Shown: positions 22,634-35,724, counted from the first letter of the stretch. The stretch: 64,000 nucleotides of DNA from Bubalus kerabau (GCF_029407905.1 NC_073642.1:7564001-7628000); one strand, 5' to 3'. The notes: generated by a model not told the origin, from the letters alone. Program-made: numbers and translations.

Positions 22634-25484
22634 GTTGTTGTTGTTCAGTTCCTAAGTCATGTCTGACTCTTTGCAACCCCATGGACTGCAGCACACCAGG
22701 TTCCCCTGTCCTTCACTAGTCTTCTTTATAGTCTTGACTCTTACATCCATACATAGCTATATGGGCCTTTGTCAGCAAAATGATGTCTCTGCTTTTTAAT
22801 ATGCTGTCCAGTTTGACATAGCCTTCTTTCCAAGAAGTAAGCGTATTCTAATTTCATGGCTGTAGTCACTATTCACAGTGATTTTGGAGAACAGGAAGAG
22901 AAAATCTGTCACTGTTTCCACTTTTTCACCTTCTATTTGCCATGGAGTGATGGGACCAGATGCCATGATTTTAGTTTTTTAATATTGAGTTTTAAAACCA
23001 GCTTTTTTACTCTCCTCCTTCACCATCATCAAGAGGCTCTTCAGTTTCTCTTCACTTTCTGCCAATACAGTAGTATCATCTGCATACTCAGGTTGTTGAT
23101 ATTTTTCCCAGCAATCTTGATTCCAGCTTGTAACTCATCCAGGCTGGCATTTCACATGATGTATTCTGCATAGAAGTTAAATGAACCAGGGTGACAATAT
23201 ACAGTCTTTTCATACTTCTTTCCCAATTTTGAACCAGTCAGTTGTTCCATGTAAGGTTCTAACTGTTGCTTCTTGACCTGTATACAGGTTTCTCAGGAGA
23301 CTGGTAAGATGATCTGGTATTCCCATCTCTTGAAGAATTTTCCAGTTTGTTGTGATACACACAGTCAAAGGCTTTTGTGTAGGCACTGAAGCAGAAGTAG
23401 ATGCTTTTCTGGAATTCCCTCGCTTTCTCTATGATACAACAAATGTTGGCCAATTGATCTCTGGTTCCTCTGCCTTTTCTAAATCCAACTTGTCCATCTG
23501 GAAGTTCTTGACTCAAATACTGCTGAAGTCTAGCTTGAAGGATTTTGAGCATAAGTTTACTAGCATGTGACATAAGCACAACTGTATGGTAGTTGGAACA
23601 ATTTTTGGCATTTACCTTCTTTGTAATTGGGATGAAAGCTGAATTTTTCTAGTCCTGTGGCCACTGCTGAGTTTTCCAAATATGTTGACATATTGAGTGC
23701 GGCAGTTTAACAGCATCATCTTTTAGGATTTTAAATAGTTCAGCTGTAATTCCATCTCCACTAGCTTTGTTTGCAGTAAGGCCTAAGGCCCACTTGTCTT
23801 CATACTCCTGGATGTCTGCCTCTAGGTGACTGACCACACCGTTGTGGTTATCCAGGTTATTAAGACTTTATTTGGATAGTTCTGTCTATTCTTGCCACCT
23901 CTTATTCATCTCTTCTGCTTCCATTTGGTCCTTACCATTTCTGTCCTTTATGGAGCCCATCCTTGCATGGAATATTCCTTTGATAGCTCCAGTTTTCTTG
24001 AAGAGATCATTCTATTGTTTTCCATTGTTCATTTACAAAGGCCTTATCTCTCCTTGCTATTCCCTGGAACTCTGCATTCAGTTGGGCATATCTTTCCCGT
24101 TCTCCCTTTCCTTTCACTTCTTTTCTTTTCTCAGCTATTTGTAAAGTCTACTCAGACATCCACTTTACCTACTTGCACTTCTTTTTCTTTGGGATGGTTT
24201 TGGTCACTGCCTTCTGTACAATGTTATGAACCTCTGTCCATAGTTCTTCAGGTACTCTCTCTACCAGATCTAATCCCTTGAATCTATTCATCACCTCCAC
24301 TGTATAATCATAAGGGATTTGATTTAGGTCATACCTGAATGGCTTAGTGGTTTTCCCTATTTATTTTCCATTTAAACCTGAATTTTGCAATAAGGAGTTC
24401 ATGATCTATGTCAAAGTCAGGTCCTAGTCTTGTTTTTGCTGACTGTATAGAGCTTTTCCATCTTGGGCTGCAAAGAATATTATCAATCTGATTTTGGTAT
24501 TGACCATCTGGTGATGTCTATGTGTAGTAGAGTCATCTCGTGTTGTTGAAAAATGGTGTTTTCTGTGGCCAGTGTGTCCTCTTGACAAAACTCTGCAAGC
24601 CTTTGCCCTTTTTCATTTTGTACTCCAAGACCAAACTTGTTTGTTACTCAGGTATCTCTTGACTTCCTACTTTTGCATTCCAATTCCCTATGATGAAAAG
24701 GACATCTTTTTTTGGTGTTAGTTCTAGAAGGTTTTGTAAGTCTTCATAGAATCTTTTAACTTCAGCTTCGTTGGCTTTAGTGGTTGGGACATAGACTTGG
24801 ATTACTGTGATGTTGAATGGTTTGCCTTGGAAACAAATGGAGATTGTTTTGTAATTTCAGAAATTCCACCCAAGTACTGCATTTTGGACTCTTTTGTTAA
24901 ATATGAAGTTTACTCCATTTCTTCTAAGGGATTCTTGCCCACAGTGGTAAATATAACAGTCATCTGAATTAAATTCACTTATTCCGGTCCATTTGAGTTC
25001 ACTAATTTCTAAAATGTCGATGTCCACTTTTGCCATCTCCTGTTTGACCACTTCCAATTTACCTTGATTCATGGACCTAGCATTTTAGATTCCTATGCAA
25101 TATTGTTCTTTACAGCATTGGACTTTACTTTCATCACCAGACACATACACAACTGATTGTCGTTCCCACTTTGTCCCAGCCTTCATTCTTTCAGAGCTAC
25201 TAGTAATTTCCCTCCACTCTTCTGCAGTAGTATATTTGACACATTCCCTCTTGGGGGCGCTCATCTTTCAGTGCCACATCTTTTAGCCTTTTTGTACTGT
25301 TCATTGGTTTCTCACAGCAAGAATACTGGAATAGTTTGCCATTTCCTCCTCCAGTGGACCAACATTTTGTTAGAACATTTCACTATAACCCATCCATCTT
25401 GGGTGGTTCTACATGGCATGGCTCATAGCTTCATTTAGTTTTGCAAGCTTTTTCACCACAACAAGTCTGTGATCCATGAAGGGG
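22634..25484 (-). mobile_element. BovB (RTE) LINE, nearly complete
   Basis: About 2.85 kb of antisense BovB, containing regions missing from the other copies here. The 3' end has TTG/TTCAG repeats at about 22634. Reverse transcriptase pieces lie at 23259-23579 (HASKLMLKILQARLQQYL) and 23649-23837 (ANKASGDGITAELFKIL). The apurinic-type endonuclease N-terminus is at 24857-25072 (DIDILEISELKWTGISEF). The 5'UTR-like end is at 25484. A gap near 22715 removes part of the 3' region compared with 6292-7524. The frames are broken many times. Confidence 0.9.
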
Positions 25485-25729
25485 TGTTTTTGTTTATTTT
25501 GTCTATATACAAGAAGTGGGATTCCTGGGTCATACATTAGTTTCAAAAATTGGGAGAAGCCTCCATACAGTTTCCATAGTGACTAGAGCAATTTAGATTC
25601 TCTCCAATGGTGCATTGTGGTTCCCTTTTCTTTACATCATTGTTAAGCTTATTATCTCAAATTTTAGATGACAACCATTTTAACAGGTATGAAGTGACAT
25701 CCCATTGTGGTTTTGATTTACATTTCCCT

Positions 25730-25779
25730 GATGATTCATGATACTGAGAATCTTGATGATTCATGATACTGAGAATCTT
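25730..25779. repeat. Perfect 25-bp tandem duplication
   Basis: The 25-base unit starting gatgattcatgat occurs twice, back to back (25730-25754 and 25755-25779), inside L1 ORF2. It is a local slippage duplication with no function suggested. Confidence 0.9.
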
Positions 25780-26427
25780 TTCATGTTACCTGTTGACCAT
25801 CTGTATTTTTCCTTTGGGGGGGTGGAAATCTATTCAGATCCTCTGCCCATTTTTAAATTGGATTGTTTACTTTTTGCTATTGAATTGTGTTAGTTCTTTA
25901 ATATATTTTGGTTATTAACCCCTTATTAGATATACGGTTTGCAAATATTTTCTCCTATTCTGTAGGCTGTCTTTTCATTTTGTTGATTGCTTCGTTTTCT
26001 CTGCAGAAACTCTTTAGTTTGATATAGTCCAAATTGTTTTTTATTTTGCTTGTGCTTTTGGTGTCATATCCAAAATATCCTTGCCATGACCAATGTCAAG
26101 GAACTTTTATCCTGTGTTTTCTTCTAGTTTTATGGTTTCTGGTCTTATATTTAAGTCTTTAATCCATTTTGAGTTATTTTTTGTGATTGGTGTAAGACAG
26201 GGTTCTGCTTTTATTCTTTTATGTATGAATATTCAGTTTTTTCAGCACCATTGACTGGAAAGAGACCATCAAATTTTCTCAGCACCATTTCAAGGAAAGA
26301 AACTATCATTTCCCTACTGAGCATTCTTCACTCCATTGTCAATATTGGTTGACTATATATCCAAGAGTTATATTTGGGCTCTTGCTTCTGTTCCATTGAC
26401 TTGTGTGTGTGTTTTATTTTGTCTGCA

Positions 26428-26530
26428 CAGGGTGGGTTGCAGGATCTTAGTTCCATGACCAGGGATTGAACTATTGCCACCACAGTGAAAGTACCAAGCC
26501 CTAGCCCTGGACCACCAGGGAATTCCCTGT
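26428..26530 (-). mobile_element. CHR-type tRNA-derived SINE
   Basis: An older cetartiodactyl SINE in antisense, showing 'ggatcttagttccatgacca' followed by 'ggaccaccagggaattccct'. It is diverged and shortened. Confidence 0.75.
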
Positions 26531-29500
26531 ATGTCTATTTTTATATTAATACAACATTTTGATTACTGTAGCTTTGTAGCATTGTTTGAAATCAGAAAGT
26601 ATGATGCATCTTTCTTTGTTCTTCTAATAGTTTTGGCCATTTAGAGTCTTTTATGATTCCATACATATTTAAGGATTTTTTTTCTGTTTTTCTGAAAAAC
26701 GTCTTTGGAATTTTGATATGGGTTGCAGTGAATCCATAGATGGCTTTGGAGACAATGGACATTTTAACAATATTAATTTTTCCAATCCATGAATACTAGT
26801 TATCATTTTGCTTGTGTCATCTTCAGTTTCTTACATCACAGTTGTAGTTTTCAGGCAAAATAAATTTTTCCTCCTTAGCTATATGTATCCCTAAGTATTT
26901 TATTCTTTTATTTGGTATTATGAATAGGATTGTTTTGTTTTTCAGATGTTTCATTGTTAGTGTATAGAAACACAACTATTTTCTGTATGTTGATTTTGTG
27001 TCCTGCAACTTTACTGAATTTATTAATTAGTTCTAGCAATTTTAGGATTATGTCTTTAGGATTTCATATATAGATATAAGATCATATCATCTGGAAGCAA
27101 AGTCAATCTTACTTCTTACTTTCTTATTTGGAGGTGTCTGTTTTTTTCTTGCCTAATTTCTGTGGCTGATATTTCCAGTATTATGAATTGCAGTGGTGAG
27201 TGTGCACCTTTGTCATGCTCCTGGTATAGGGTAGAAGGTTTTAGCCTTTCAGCAATTGAACATAACATTTGCTATAGAGTTGTCATGTATGATTTATATT
27301 GAGGTAGTTCCTTCTATACCTCCTTTCTTGAGCATTTTTATCATGAAAGGATATATTTTGTCAAATGCTTTTTCTACATCTGTTGAATTGATCATATGAT
27401 TTGTATCTTTCATTCTATTAAAGTGGTATAGCATGTTGACTGATTTGCATAGGTTGAACCACCTTGTGTCCAAGGATAAATCTCTCTTGATCATGGTAAA
27501 TTATCATTTCACTCAGCTAAATTTAGTTTGCTAATATTTTTTTGAAATTCTTTGCATCTATCTTCATTAGGGATAATGGCCTGCAGTTCTCTTTTCTTGA
27601 AGTATCCTTTTTTGCTTTGGTATCAGGGTAATGGTACCTTGTAAATGAGTTTGGGTATATCCCCACCTCTTCAATTTTTTTTTGGCAGTAGTTTGAGAAG
27701 GATTTTCATTAATTCTTCTTTAGATGGTGGAATTCATCAGCAAAACCATATGGGTTTTCTGTGTTGGGAAGTTTTTGATTACTGATTCAATATTCTTACT
27801 CAATATTGGCCTGCTTAAATTTTTCTATATCTTCAGTAAGGTAGATTCTGTGTTCCTAAGAATTTTCACTTTTTTCCCTAGGGTATACAGTTTGTTGGTG
27901 TGTAGTCGTTGCTCATGATCCTTTGTATTTCTATCATTTGTAATATTTTTTAATTTCATTTTCTGATTCAGTCTAGCTGAAGGTTTCTCAATCTTATTTT
28001 CTTTTTAAAAAACCCAGTTGTTGGTTTCATTGATTTTTTCCCTATTATTTTTCTCGTCTCTATTTCATTTATTTCTGCTCTGATCTTTTTATTTCCTTTT
28101 TACTAAATCTAGGCTTTGTATGTTCTTTTTTCCCTAGTCCCTTGAGTTGCAAAGTGAGGTTATTTGCTTGAGTTTTTTGTTAAAATAGGCAGATGTTTAT
28201 CACTACAAACTTCTCTCTTAAGACTGCTTTTGTGGCATCTCATAGGTTATGATATGTTGTGCTTCCATTTTCATTGGGTTTCAAGCTAACTCTTAATTTC
28301 CCTATTTCTTTACTGACCCATTGATTATTCAGGAACATGTTGTCTAGTCTCCATATATTTGGGTTTTTTCCAGCTTTCCTCCTGCTATTGATTTCTGGTT
28401 TCATACCACTGTGGTTAGAAAAGATACTTAGTGTGAGTTCATTCTTAAATATGCTAAGACTTTTTGTGACCTCACACTTTAGCTTCCTGATCTATAACAG
28501 TTTAGTCTGATGGCATATAAAAGTTGTATCCATCCATTCCTCCCCCCCTTTTAGGTTTTTGATACTATTTACATATTTTATTGTGTGTTCATTAACAAAT
28601 TGTTGCTAGTTAAGCTATGCTTCATACTTTTGCCATTTAGTCTTTATCTAGAGTTAACTAGTTTGCACATCACCATATTACTGTATTTGAAATCTTATTC
28701 TATCCTTTACCAGTGTGTTCTATATTTTCAAATGTTCTCAGTCTATTAACCAGGTTTTTTTGTTTGTTTGTTTGTTTTTTTAAGCTTGAAGAATTCCTCT
28801 CAGCATGTCTTATAATATAGGTTCAGTGGTAATGAGTCCCCTCAGATTTTATTAGGGAAAGATTTTATTTCACCTCTATTTCTGAAGGACTTTACTGGGT
28901 AAGGTAGTCTTAGATGGCAGTTTCTCTTAGCACTTTAAATATATCATGTCATTTAATCCTTGCCTAGTATCTGGTGAGAAATCTGCTAATAGCTTTATGG
29001 AGTCTCCCCTGTATAAGAGAATTTTTTCTCTTGCCATCAATCTTATCACTGTGTGTTTTGGAAAATAATGTTTTGGATTGGTGACCTGTTAGCTTTATGA
29101 ACTTGAATGTCCAATTCTCATGTTGGGAAATTCTGAGCCATTATTTCCTTAAATAAGCTTCTACACCTTTCCCCCTCTCTACTCATTCTGGGACTCCAGT
29201 AATACATACTTTCTTTCTTTTGATTATGTATTAACTCCTGTAGGCTTTCTTTGTCCTTTTCATTATTTTTTCTTCTTGCTTTTTGAACTGCACAATTTTA
29301 ATCAATGTCTTCTTGCCCACTGATTCTTCCCTCTATTTGTTCAAATATGCTGTTGAAGGTTTTTGTTGAAGACTTCAGTTCAGTCATTGTATTCTTTGGC
29401 TTCAAAAAATTTTTTATGTTTTCTGTCTCTTCATTGAGCTTCTCCTTTTGTTCTTATATTATTTTCCTTGTAGCATCAAATTGTTTATCTGTGTTCTTTT

Positions 29501-30156
29501 ATAATCCTCTGAGCATCTGTAGAGCAATTATTTTTAATTATTTGTTGGGAAATTCCTGAATCTCCATTTGTTTGGTCTGGATATGAGGCTTACCGTATTC
29601 CTTTGATGGAGACATGCTTTCCTGGCTCTTTGTGATCCCTGTAGACTTCTGTAGGCATCTGAGAATTTGAAGAGGCAGTCACCTCCACCAAACTTTATGG
29701 GGACTGATTCTGGTAAGAGAAGCCTGTCACCTGTGGAAAGGGGAACACCAGGTTGTGTGGTGACCCCTGGTCTAGTGGCACAGGCTACATGGTAGCACTG
29801 GATCCAATGGAGATGTGATGTCTGTCTAAAACCAGTCAGATCTGCAGTACTGACAACTGTATTCCTAGGTGAGCACTCAGGGGTCTGAAATAGCTGCAGG
29901 AGATATGGGTCTTCTAAGCTGTGCCTCCTGGATCAAGTAGCTAGGGATCAGGGCAGACAGTAGTGGTGGCTGGAGCCAGTGGTGTGTCCATACTGTGCTG
30001 CAGGGGCCACTGCTGGTGCTTATGTAGTGGCCGAGGTTATTTTCAGGCACACTTGAAGTGATGGGGGTCAAGCCTGGTAGCAAGATGTGGGTCAGTGGCA
30101 TTTGTGAAGGACCTGGGTGTCCTGTGGCTTCACACTCTCCCCCCCGGGTATGCATT

Positions 30157-30935
30157 CTGCAGTGGAGGATAGTGACGGGGTTATGCCCAGGGGCATGCAG
30201 ATCCCCAGCTGGAGGAACTAGCTACACAGGAGCCTAGTGGTGCTGGCCAGCAACAGAAGACACAGTCTCATCTGGACTCAGAAACAGCTGCTGGGGGGCC
30301 TGGACACTGGTGCCCTCTCCTATATCTGTTTTCTCTCCCCCTGGCTATGCACACTGCAGTGAAGACCAGGGGTGGGGCTCAGGCTGGAGACATGTAGGGG
30401 CACTGTCAGAGGGGCTAGTTACAGGTAGGTGTGGTGGTACTGGCCAGGGACAGAAGGCAGGGCCTGATCCAGGCCTGCAAGCAGCTGCAGGCGCCCTGGA
30501 TGTCCATGTGCTACACTCTCCCTGGGGCGTGTGTGCACTATAGTGAGGGCTGGTGATGGGAGTTGAGCTGTTGGCATGCTGAAGCAAAGCTGGAAGGGCG
30601 TCTTGATAGGTAGGCATCTTGTTGCTGCCAGTAAGGGAAGGCAGGGCCTGATCCTTGCCCAAAAGTAGCCTCTGGGGATTTTGGCTGTCAGGATGTCTAT
30701 CTGTGGCTGTACCCCCTCATCTCTCTGTTTATGTGCTACAGTGGAGGCCAGTGACCAGCGTTAGGCTTGTGCATACATGTGGGCATTTGGAGGGTCTAGT
30801 CCCTCGCACAGAGCCAGTGGTGAGGGTCAGGTGAGGGCACAGAGGCTTGTGTCTTACATTCACGGAGCTCCTGAAGCCAGAGTTTGCTCCAGGTGTAGCT
30901 CCCAGGTTCTGGTGGAGGTGAGGAGGGACTCAGGT
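30157..30935 (-). repeat. Tandem ~190-bp monomers in old L1 5'UTR
   Basis: Four degenerate units start with a ctRcagtgRagg motif at 30157, 30354, 30538 and 30736 (periods about 197, 184 and 198). Each carries a 'ctggccagnnacagaaggc' block and a following 'cagggcctgatcc' or related segment. Identity between units is modest but collinear. The array lies at the 5' end of the L1 that ends near 31390, the position where rodent L1s carry promoter monomers. Open frames across it on both strands (for example 30345-30662) are not supported as genes. Confidence 0.7.
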
Positions 30936-31399
30936 GTCTGACCCCTTTGTGCAGCCACGGGGACCTTGGTGCACTACCAGTTGCAGGTCCAGGCTCTGAC
31001 GGAAGGCAGGAGAGGGAGGGGAGGGTGGGGAAGCAGGGACTGGAGCAAAGTGCAGCCAGCTAGTGTTCGGAAGGTAAATGGTGTGGCTGGCAAATAGGAG
31101 CAGCTGGCTGGTGACTTCAGTGGTAGAAGCTTCTGAGTTTTCCTAGGGGACTCTTTGTAGCTGGGAAGTGCCTTCTTGCCGCTGAATATTGTCTTGGATG
31201 ATGGGATAATGCAGAGGCAAAATGTAGTATTTGTCTTCTCTTCTTGTTCAGTCATTCTCAGTGTTTCGTTTTTTGTTCCATGGTGTTGCTAAAATTTTGA
31301 GAGATCTCCTGGAGTGGTTTTTGTCAGAAGCTGCCTAATCATTGATCTTTGTTTGGGGTCCGGGAAGCTGGGATGTCCTACATAGCCATTTTCCCCCCA

Positions 31400-32790
31400 G
31401 AATCTATTTTATTATCTTGCCCAATTGCTCTGGCTAGGACTGCAAGTACGTTGACCAAGAGTGGAGAGTGGGTGTCCTTGTCTTGTTCCTGATCTTGAAA
31501 AGCTTTCAACCTTTCACTGTTGCATGACTGTGGGTTGGATGGTTGTGGGTTTGTCATGTTGAGGTTTGCCCCTCATTGAACATTTTTATCATGAAAGGAT
31601 GTTTTGTCAAACCCTTTTTCTGCATCTATTGAAATGATCATATGATTTTCATCTTTTATTAATGTGATTTATCACATGGTTTTATTTGTATATGTTGAGC
31701 CACCCTTATATCCTAGGGATAAATCTCACTTGATCATAGTATCTTATCCTTTTAATGTGTTTTGCTAATATTTTGCTGAGAATTTTTGCATCTCTGTTCA
31801 GGGATACTGGCTTGTAATTTTCCTTACATTGTCCTTATCTGGCTTTGGTATCAGTAAGTCCTGGCCTCATCAAATGAGTTTGGCAGTGTTCCCTCCCATT
31901 CAGTTTTTTGGGAATAGTTTGAGGACTGGCAATTCTTTAACCAGTAGGATTCACCAGCAAAACAACTGACCCTGGGCTTTTTTTGTGTTGGGAGGTTTTT
32001 GATTACTGATTTAATCTGTTATTGATTTAGTCAGATTTTCTGTTTCTTCCAGATTCAGTCCTGGTAGGTTGTACATTTCTAGGAATTTATCCATTTCTTC
32101 TATGTTGTTCAATTTGCTGGTATGTTAAGTGTTCACAGAAAAGTCTTATGATCCTATATATTTCTGTATTATCCATTGTAATATCACCTTTTTCATTTCT
32201 CATTGCATTCTTCTATTCTTAATTAATCCAGCTAAAAGTTTGCAAATTTTTTAATCAGCTCTTTGTTTTAAATCTTTTACATTTTTTTCTATGATCTCTA
32301 TTTCATTTCCCCTCTGATCTGTTGTTTCCTTCTCTCTGCTTACCTTGGCTTAGTTAGTTATTTTCTAAGTTCCTTGAGATGTAGTTAGGTTTTTTATCTG
32401 GGATCTTTTTTTGTTTATATATGCATTTCTGGGCTTCCCTCATAGCTTAGTTGGTAAAGAATCCACTGCAGTGCAGGAGACCTGAGTTCGATCCCTGGGT
32501 TGGAAGATCCCCTGGAGAAGGGAATAGCTATCCACTCTAGTATTCTGGCCTGGAGAATTCCATGGACTGGATAGTCCATGGGTCACAAAGAGTCAGACAT
32601 GACTGAGTGACTTTCACTTCACTTTATATATGCATTTATCACTATAAATTTCTTTTTATGAATCACTTTTGCAGCATCCCATTAGTTTTGGTATGTTTTG
32701 TCTCCATCTGCAGTTGTTTCAAGATATTTCTTGATTTCTCTTTTTTTTTTTTTTGACCCATTAGTTGTTCAGGAGTGTGTAGTTTATATC
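31400..32790 (-). mobile_element. L1 ORF2 fragment, antisense
   Basis: Antisense L1 from the RT region ('cttgcccaattgctctggct' onward) to the middle of ORF2 at about 32790, interrupted by a Bov-tA. It repeats sequence already present in the preceding L1, so it is a separate insertion. It is heavily decayed. Confidence 0.75.
32429..32622 (+). mobile_element. Bov-tA SINE
   Basis: Sense Bov-tA with a perfect 15-bp target-site duplication, tttatatatgcattt, at 32414-32428 and 32623-32637. The target is the surrounding L1. Confidence 0.95.
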
Positions 32791-32950
32791 CTGTTTATAC
32801 CAGATACACTGGAAGGATTAAACCAGAAGCTAGAGATTAGTTATCAGTAGAGGGCTGGCAGGAGAATTCAGGGAAGGGGTGGGGTAGCAGGGGTGAGAAA
32901 AAAATGACAATACTCGAGTATCTTTTGATAGTTCTGATTCTTACAACATA
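32791..32950. other. Unassigned sequence between repeats
   Basis: About 160 bp with no recognised repeat, ORF or splice signal. Confidence 0.5.
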
Positions 32951-33218
32951 GTGAAGGCAATGGGAACCTACTCCAGTACTCTTGCCTGGAGAATCCCATG
33001 GATGGAGGAGCCTGGTAGGCTGCAGTCCATGGGGTCGCTAAGAGTCAGACACAACTGAGCGACTTCACTTTCACTTTTCATTTTCATACACTGGAGAAGG
33101 AAATGGCAACCCACTCCAGTACTCTTGCCTGGGGAATCCCAGGTACGGAGGAGCCTGGTAGGCTGCTGTCTATGGGGTTGCACAGAGTCGGACACGACTG
33201 AAGTGACTTAGCCGCAGC
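32951..33218 (+). mobile_element. Bov-A2 SINE
   Basis: Dimeric Bov-A2: two 'ggcaa..ccactccagtact' monomers joined by a 'cactttcacttttcatttt' linker. No clear target-site duplication was found. Confidence 0.92.
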
Positions 33219-33282
33219 AATGCTTCAGATACCATTCATTCATCTCCCCTCCAATAAAAAACAACTAGCATAAGAGGGAGTG

Positions 33283-33483
33283 CATGTGTGCTCAGTTGTC
33301 TAACTCTGCAAACCCATGCAAAACCTGCCAGACTCCTCTTTCCATGGGACTACCCTGGCAAGAATACTGGAATGAGTTGCCATTTCCTCCTCCAGGGGAT
33401 ATACCTGACCCAGGGATTGAACCTGCATCTCCAGCATTGGCAAGTGGATTCTTTACCACTGAGCTAGCCACCTGGGAAGCCCA
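33283..33483 (-). mobile_element. Bov-tA SINE, diverged
   Basis: Antisense Bov-tA with substitutions in the body, ending 'gagctagccacctgggaagccc' at the tRNA-like head. Confidence 0.9.
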
Positions 33484-33685
33484 TGAGGGGAGGGTACCTG
33501 AAGTAAAAACATCAACAGATGATCCTAACTATATATTATACTGAATAACAACAAGGAAGGTGGTTGGGAACTCAAACTATGGAAAACACTGTCCTCAACG
33601 GATAAATGTAAGGCCAGATGGAAAAGGAACTATACAAACGCTCTAATCTGGTCAATAAATGTTTCTCACTTAGGTGTGGTCTGGC

Positions 33686-33800
33686 AATTTTTTTTGGCTG
33701 CGAGTCATGCAGGATCTTAGTTCCTAGACCAGGGATCAAACCTGTGCTCCCTGCAGTGGAAACACAGAGTCCTAACACTGGTCCAACTAAGTCCCTGGAC
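33686..33800 (-). mobile_element. CHR-type SINE
   Basis: Antisense tRNA-derived SINE: 'ttttggctgcgagtcatgca', 'cctagaccagggatcaaacc', and a reversed head near 33795. The flanking stretches 33484-33685 and 33801-34041 show no recognisable features. Confidence 0.85.
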
Positions 33801-34041
33801 TGGCAGTTCTAAAACTAATGTGTACACTAAAACTGAAGAAGTAAGTAAAAAAGATTGCAGAGAGTAAAGTCAAGTTCTTACCTGAGGAGAAAGAATTTAC
33901 AAATAAGGAAAAGAGAGGCTAAAAGGAATCCTGTGAAGTTGAATTGAAATCTAAAAGTATTACTATAAAACTCATGTTTTTCCACATACATGTTTAGATA
34001 ACTAGCTGCAAAATAGAGATTTATGTCTGTTTTCAAGAGCA

Positions 34042-34243
34042 TGCATGAGTGCTCAGTCATGTCCACCTCTGTGCAACCCCACGGACTGTAGCCTGTGAGG
34101 CTCCTCTGTCCATGGGATTATCCTGGCAAGAATACTGGACTGGGTTGCCATTTCCTCTTCCAGAGGAGCTTCCCCACCCAGGGATGGAACCCACATCTCC
34201 TGCATTCACAGGCAGATTCTTTACCACTGAGCCACCTGGGAAG
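34042..34243 (-). mobile_element. Bov-tA SINE
   Basis: Antisense Bov-tA with the complete body and head ('ccactgagccacctgggaag'). Confidence 0.92.
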
Positions 34244-35203
34244 CCAGTGAGTGAACACACCTACATTTATTTCCTAGCTTTGGCTACAGAGAGGGCCAAA
34301 GAGCAGTGATACTCTAGTACCAATGAGCAAATAAAGTGCACTTACCTTGGTTTCTATATGGCATTCTCCAATACATGGATCTAGGAATCTTAGAGAGGTG
34401 GTTGTTCCAGTACCTGGAATGAGTATCAGTGTTTAACATCTTGCCAGAAAGTAAAGAAATGCTTAAAAAGTGGGAAGGAGCTTTTCCAAGAAACATCGGC
34501 ATCTACCTGAAGGAGCTCTTAATGACCAAAGCTGGAATAACTTCAGGAACAGAATGATAGTACTAGATTATAACCCAAAGGAAAAAAAAAATCATGAATC
34601 CATTATAATAAAATAAATTAGTGGGGAGAGGGACAGCTCTTCCTTACAGAAGTCCAATTAATAAATGTAGAAGAAATCAGGCAAATACTTCAGAAATAAT
34701 AATTGTAATCAAGAAGCTAAAATTATTAGGTATGTTTGAGAAATCTATATAGTTTCAAAGTATCTCCCCAAGATACTTATCAACAAGGAAAAGATAGTAA
34801 CTTTACAATGGAGAAACCCAAAAGAAACCACTTAACCAAGTGGTCATGGTCAACATCACCTGTGCAAACATACGACATCATGAAATGCATGATGCATTAC
34901 GGACACACTTCTGTGGTATTCCTGCCAAAATGCATGCTCATTATAATCATAAGAAAACATCAGACAAATCCACATCAAGGGAATACTATTCAGGATAATT
35001 GATCAGTATTCTTCAAAAGCACCTTGTCTTTTTAAAGACAAGAAAAGACTGGGGAACTATTACAGAGACATAACAACTAAATACAATGTGGGATCCTGGG
35101 TTGGATCCTAGAATAGAAATAGTGGATAAAGTGGTGAAATTCAAATAAGGTGTTCAGTTACTAGTGCTATATCGGTGTTAAGTTCTTGGTTCTGATAATG
35201 GTA

Positions 35204-35247
35204 CCATGCTGTGCTTAGTCGCTCAGTGGTGTCTGACTCTTCGAGAC
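35204..35247 (-). mobile_element. Bov-tA 3' fragment
   Basis: About 44 bp of antisense Bov-tA ('tgtgcttagtcgctcagtgg'), cut off where the adjacent Bov-A2 begins. Confidence 0.75.
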
Positions 35248-35256
35248 AGTGGTACT

Positions 35257-35541
35257 GCTGCTGCTGCTGCTGCTGCTGCTAAGTCACTTCAGTCATGTCC
35301 GACTCTGTGCAACCCCATAGATGGCAGCCCACAAGGCTCCCCCATCCCTGGGATTCTCCAGGCAAGAACACTGGAGTGGGTTGCCATTTCCTTCTCCAAG
35401 GCATGAAAGTGAAAAGTGAAAGTGAAGTTGCTCAGTCGTGTCAGACTCTTCGCGACCCCATGGACTGCAGCCTACCAGGCTCCTCCATCTATGGGATTTT
35501 CTAGGCAAGAATACTGGAGTGGGGTGCCATTGCCTTCTCCA
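35257..35541 (-). mobile_element. Bov-A2 SINE with (CTG)8 tail
   Basis: Antisense Bov-A2 whose 3' tail is a pure CTG run (35255-35280, about 8 units on plus, CAG on the SINE strand). It is flanked by a 9-bp duplication, agtggtact, at 35248-35256 and 35542-35550. Confidence 0.95.
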
Positions 35542-35724
35542 AGTGGTACTACAGTTATGTAAATATTAACATTAGGGAAAGCTGAGAAAGGGACATATGA
35601 ACCTACTATTTTTTCAACTTTTCTGTAAGTTAAAAATTAGTTCAAAACTAAAGTCTAAGAAGAAAGGTAGGAGAGGATAATATGGTGAAACCAGTTAGTG
35701 TAACTGACTTTTTTCTTTCCCTAG

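Larger units (their letters stand above)
22550..31390 (-). mobile_element. Old L1, most of element, split by a BovB
   Basis: Minus-strand L1. The ORF2 end lies at 22550-22633 ('gtggataatgctgcaagaaac') and continues at about 25487 ('gaagtgggattcctgggtca') after the BovB. It proceeds through ORF2 (25500 to about 28300) and ORF1 (about 28700-29560) to a GC-rich 5'UTR (about 29560-31390). Only short open frames remain (for example 27294-27494). A CHR-type SINE interrupts it at about 26428-26530. The 3' end of the element is not present next to 22550. Confidence 0.7.
34480..35665 (+). mobile_element. Old L1M-type 3' end, split by SINEs
   Basis: Sense-strand old LINE text ('aaagctggaataacttcagg' through 'gaccaaagc...' to the 'gagaaagggacatatgaacc' 3' terminus). 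It is interrupted at 35204-35550 by SINEs. A paralogue of the same 3' end occurs at 59490-60365 (shared 'agctggaacaa', 'ttctgtactatctttgca'-type text). It has no coding capacity. Confidence 0.6.

Noticed and set aside
29877..31255. GC-rich stretch that looked like a gene-promoter CpG island
   Set aside because: It is continuous with antisense L1 ORF1 and shows L1 5'UTR monomers; no host exon is attached.
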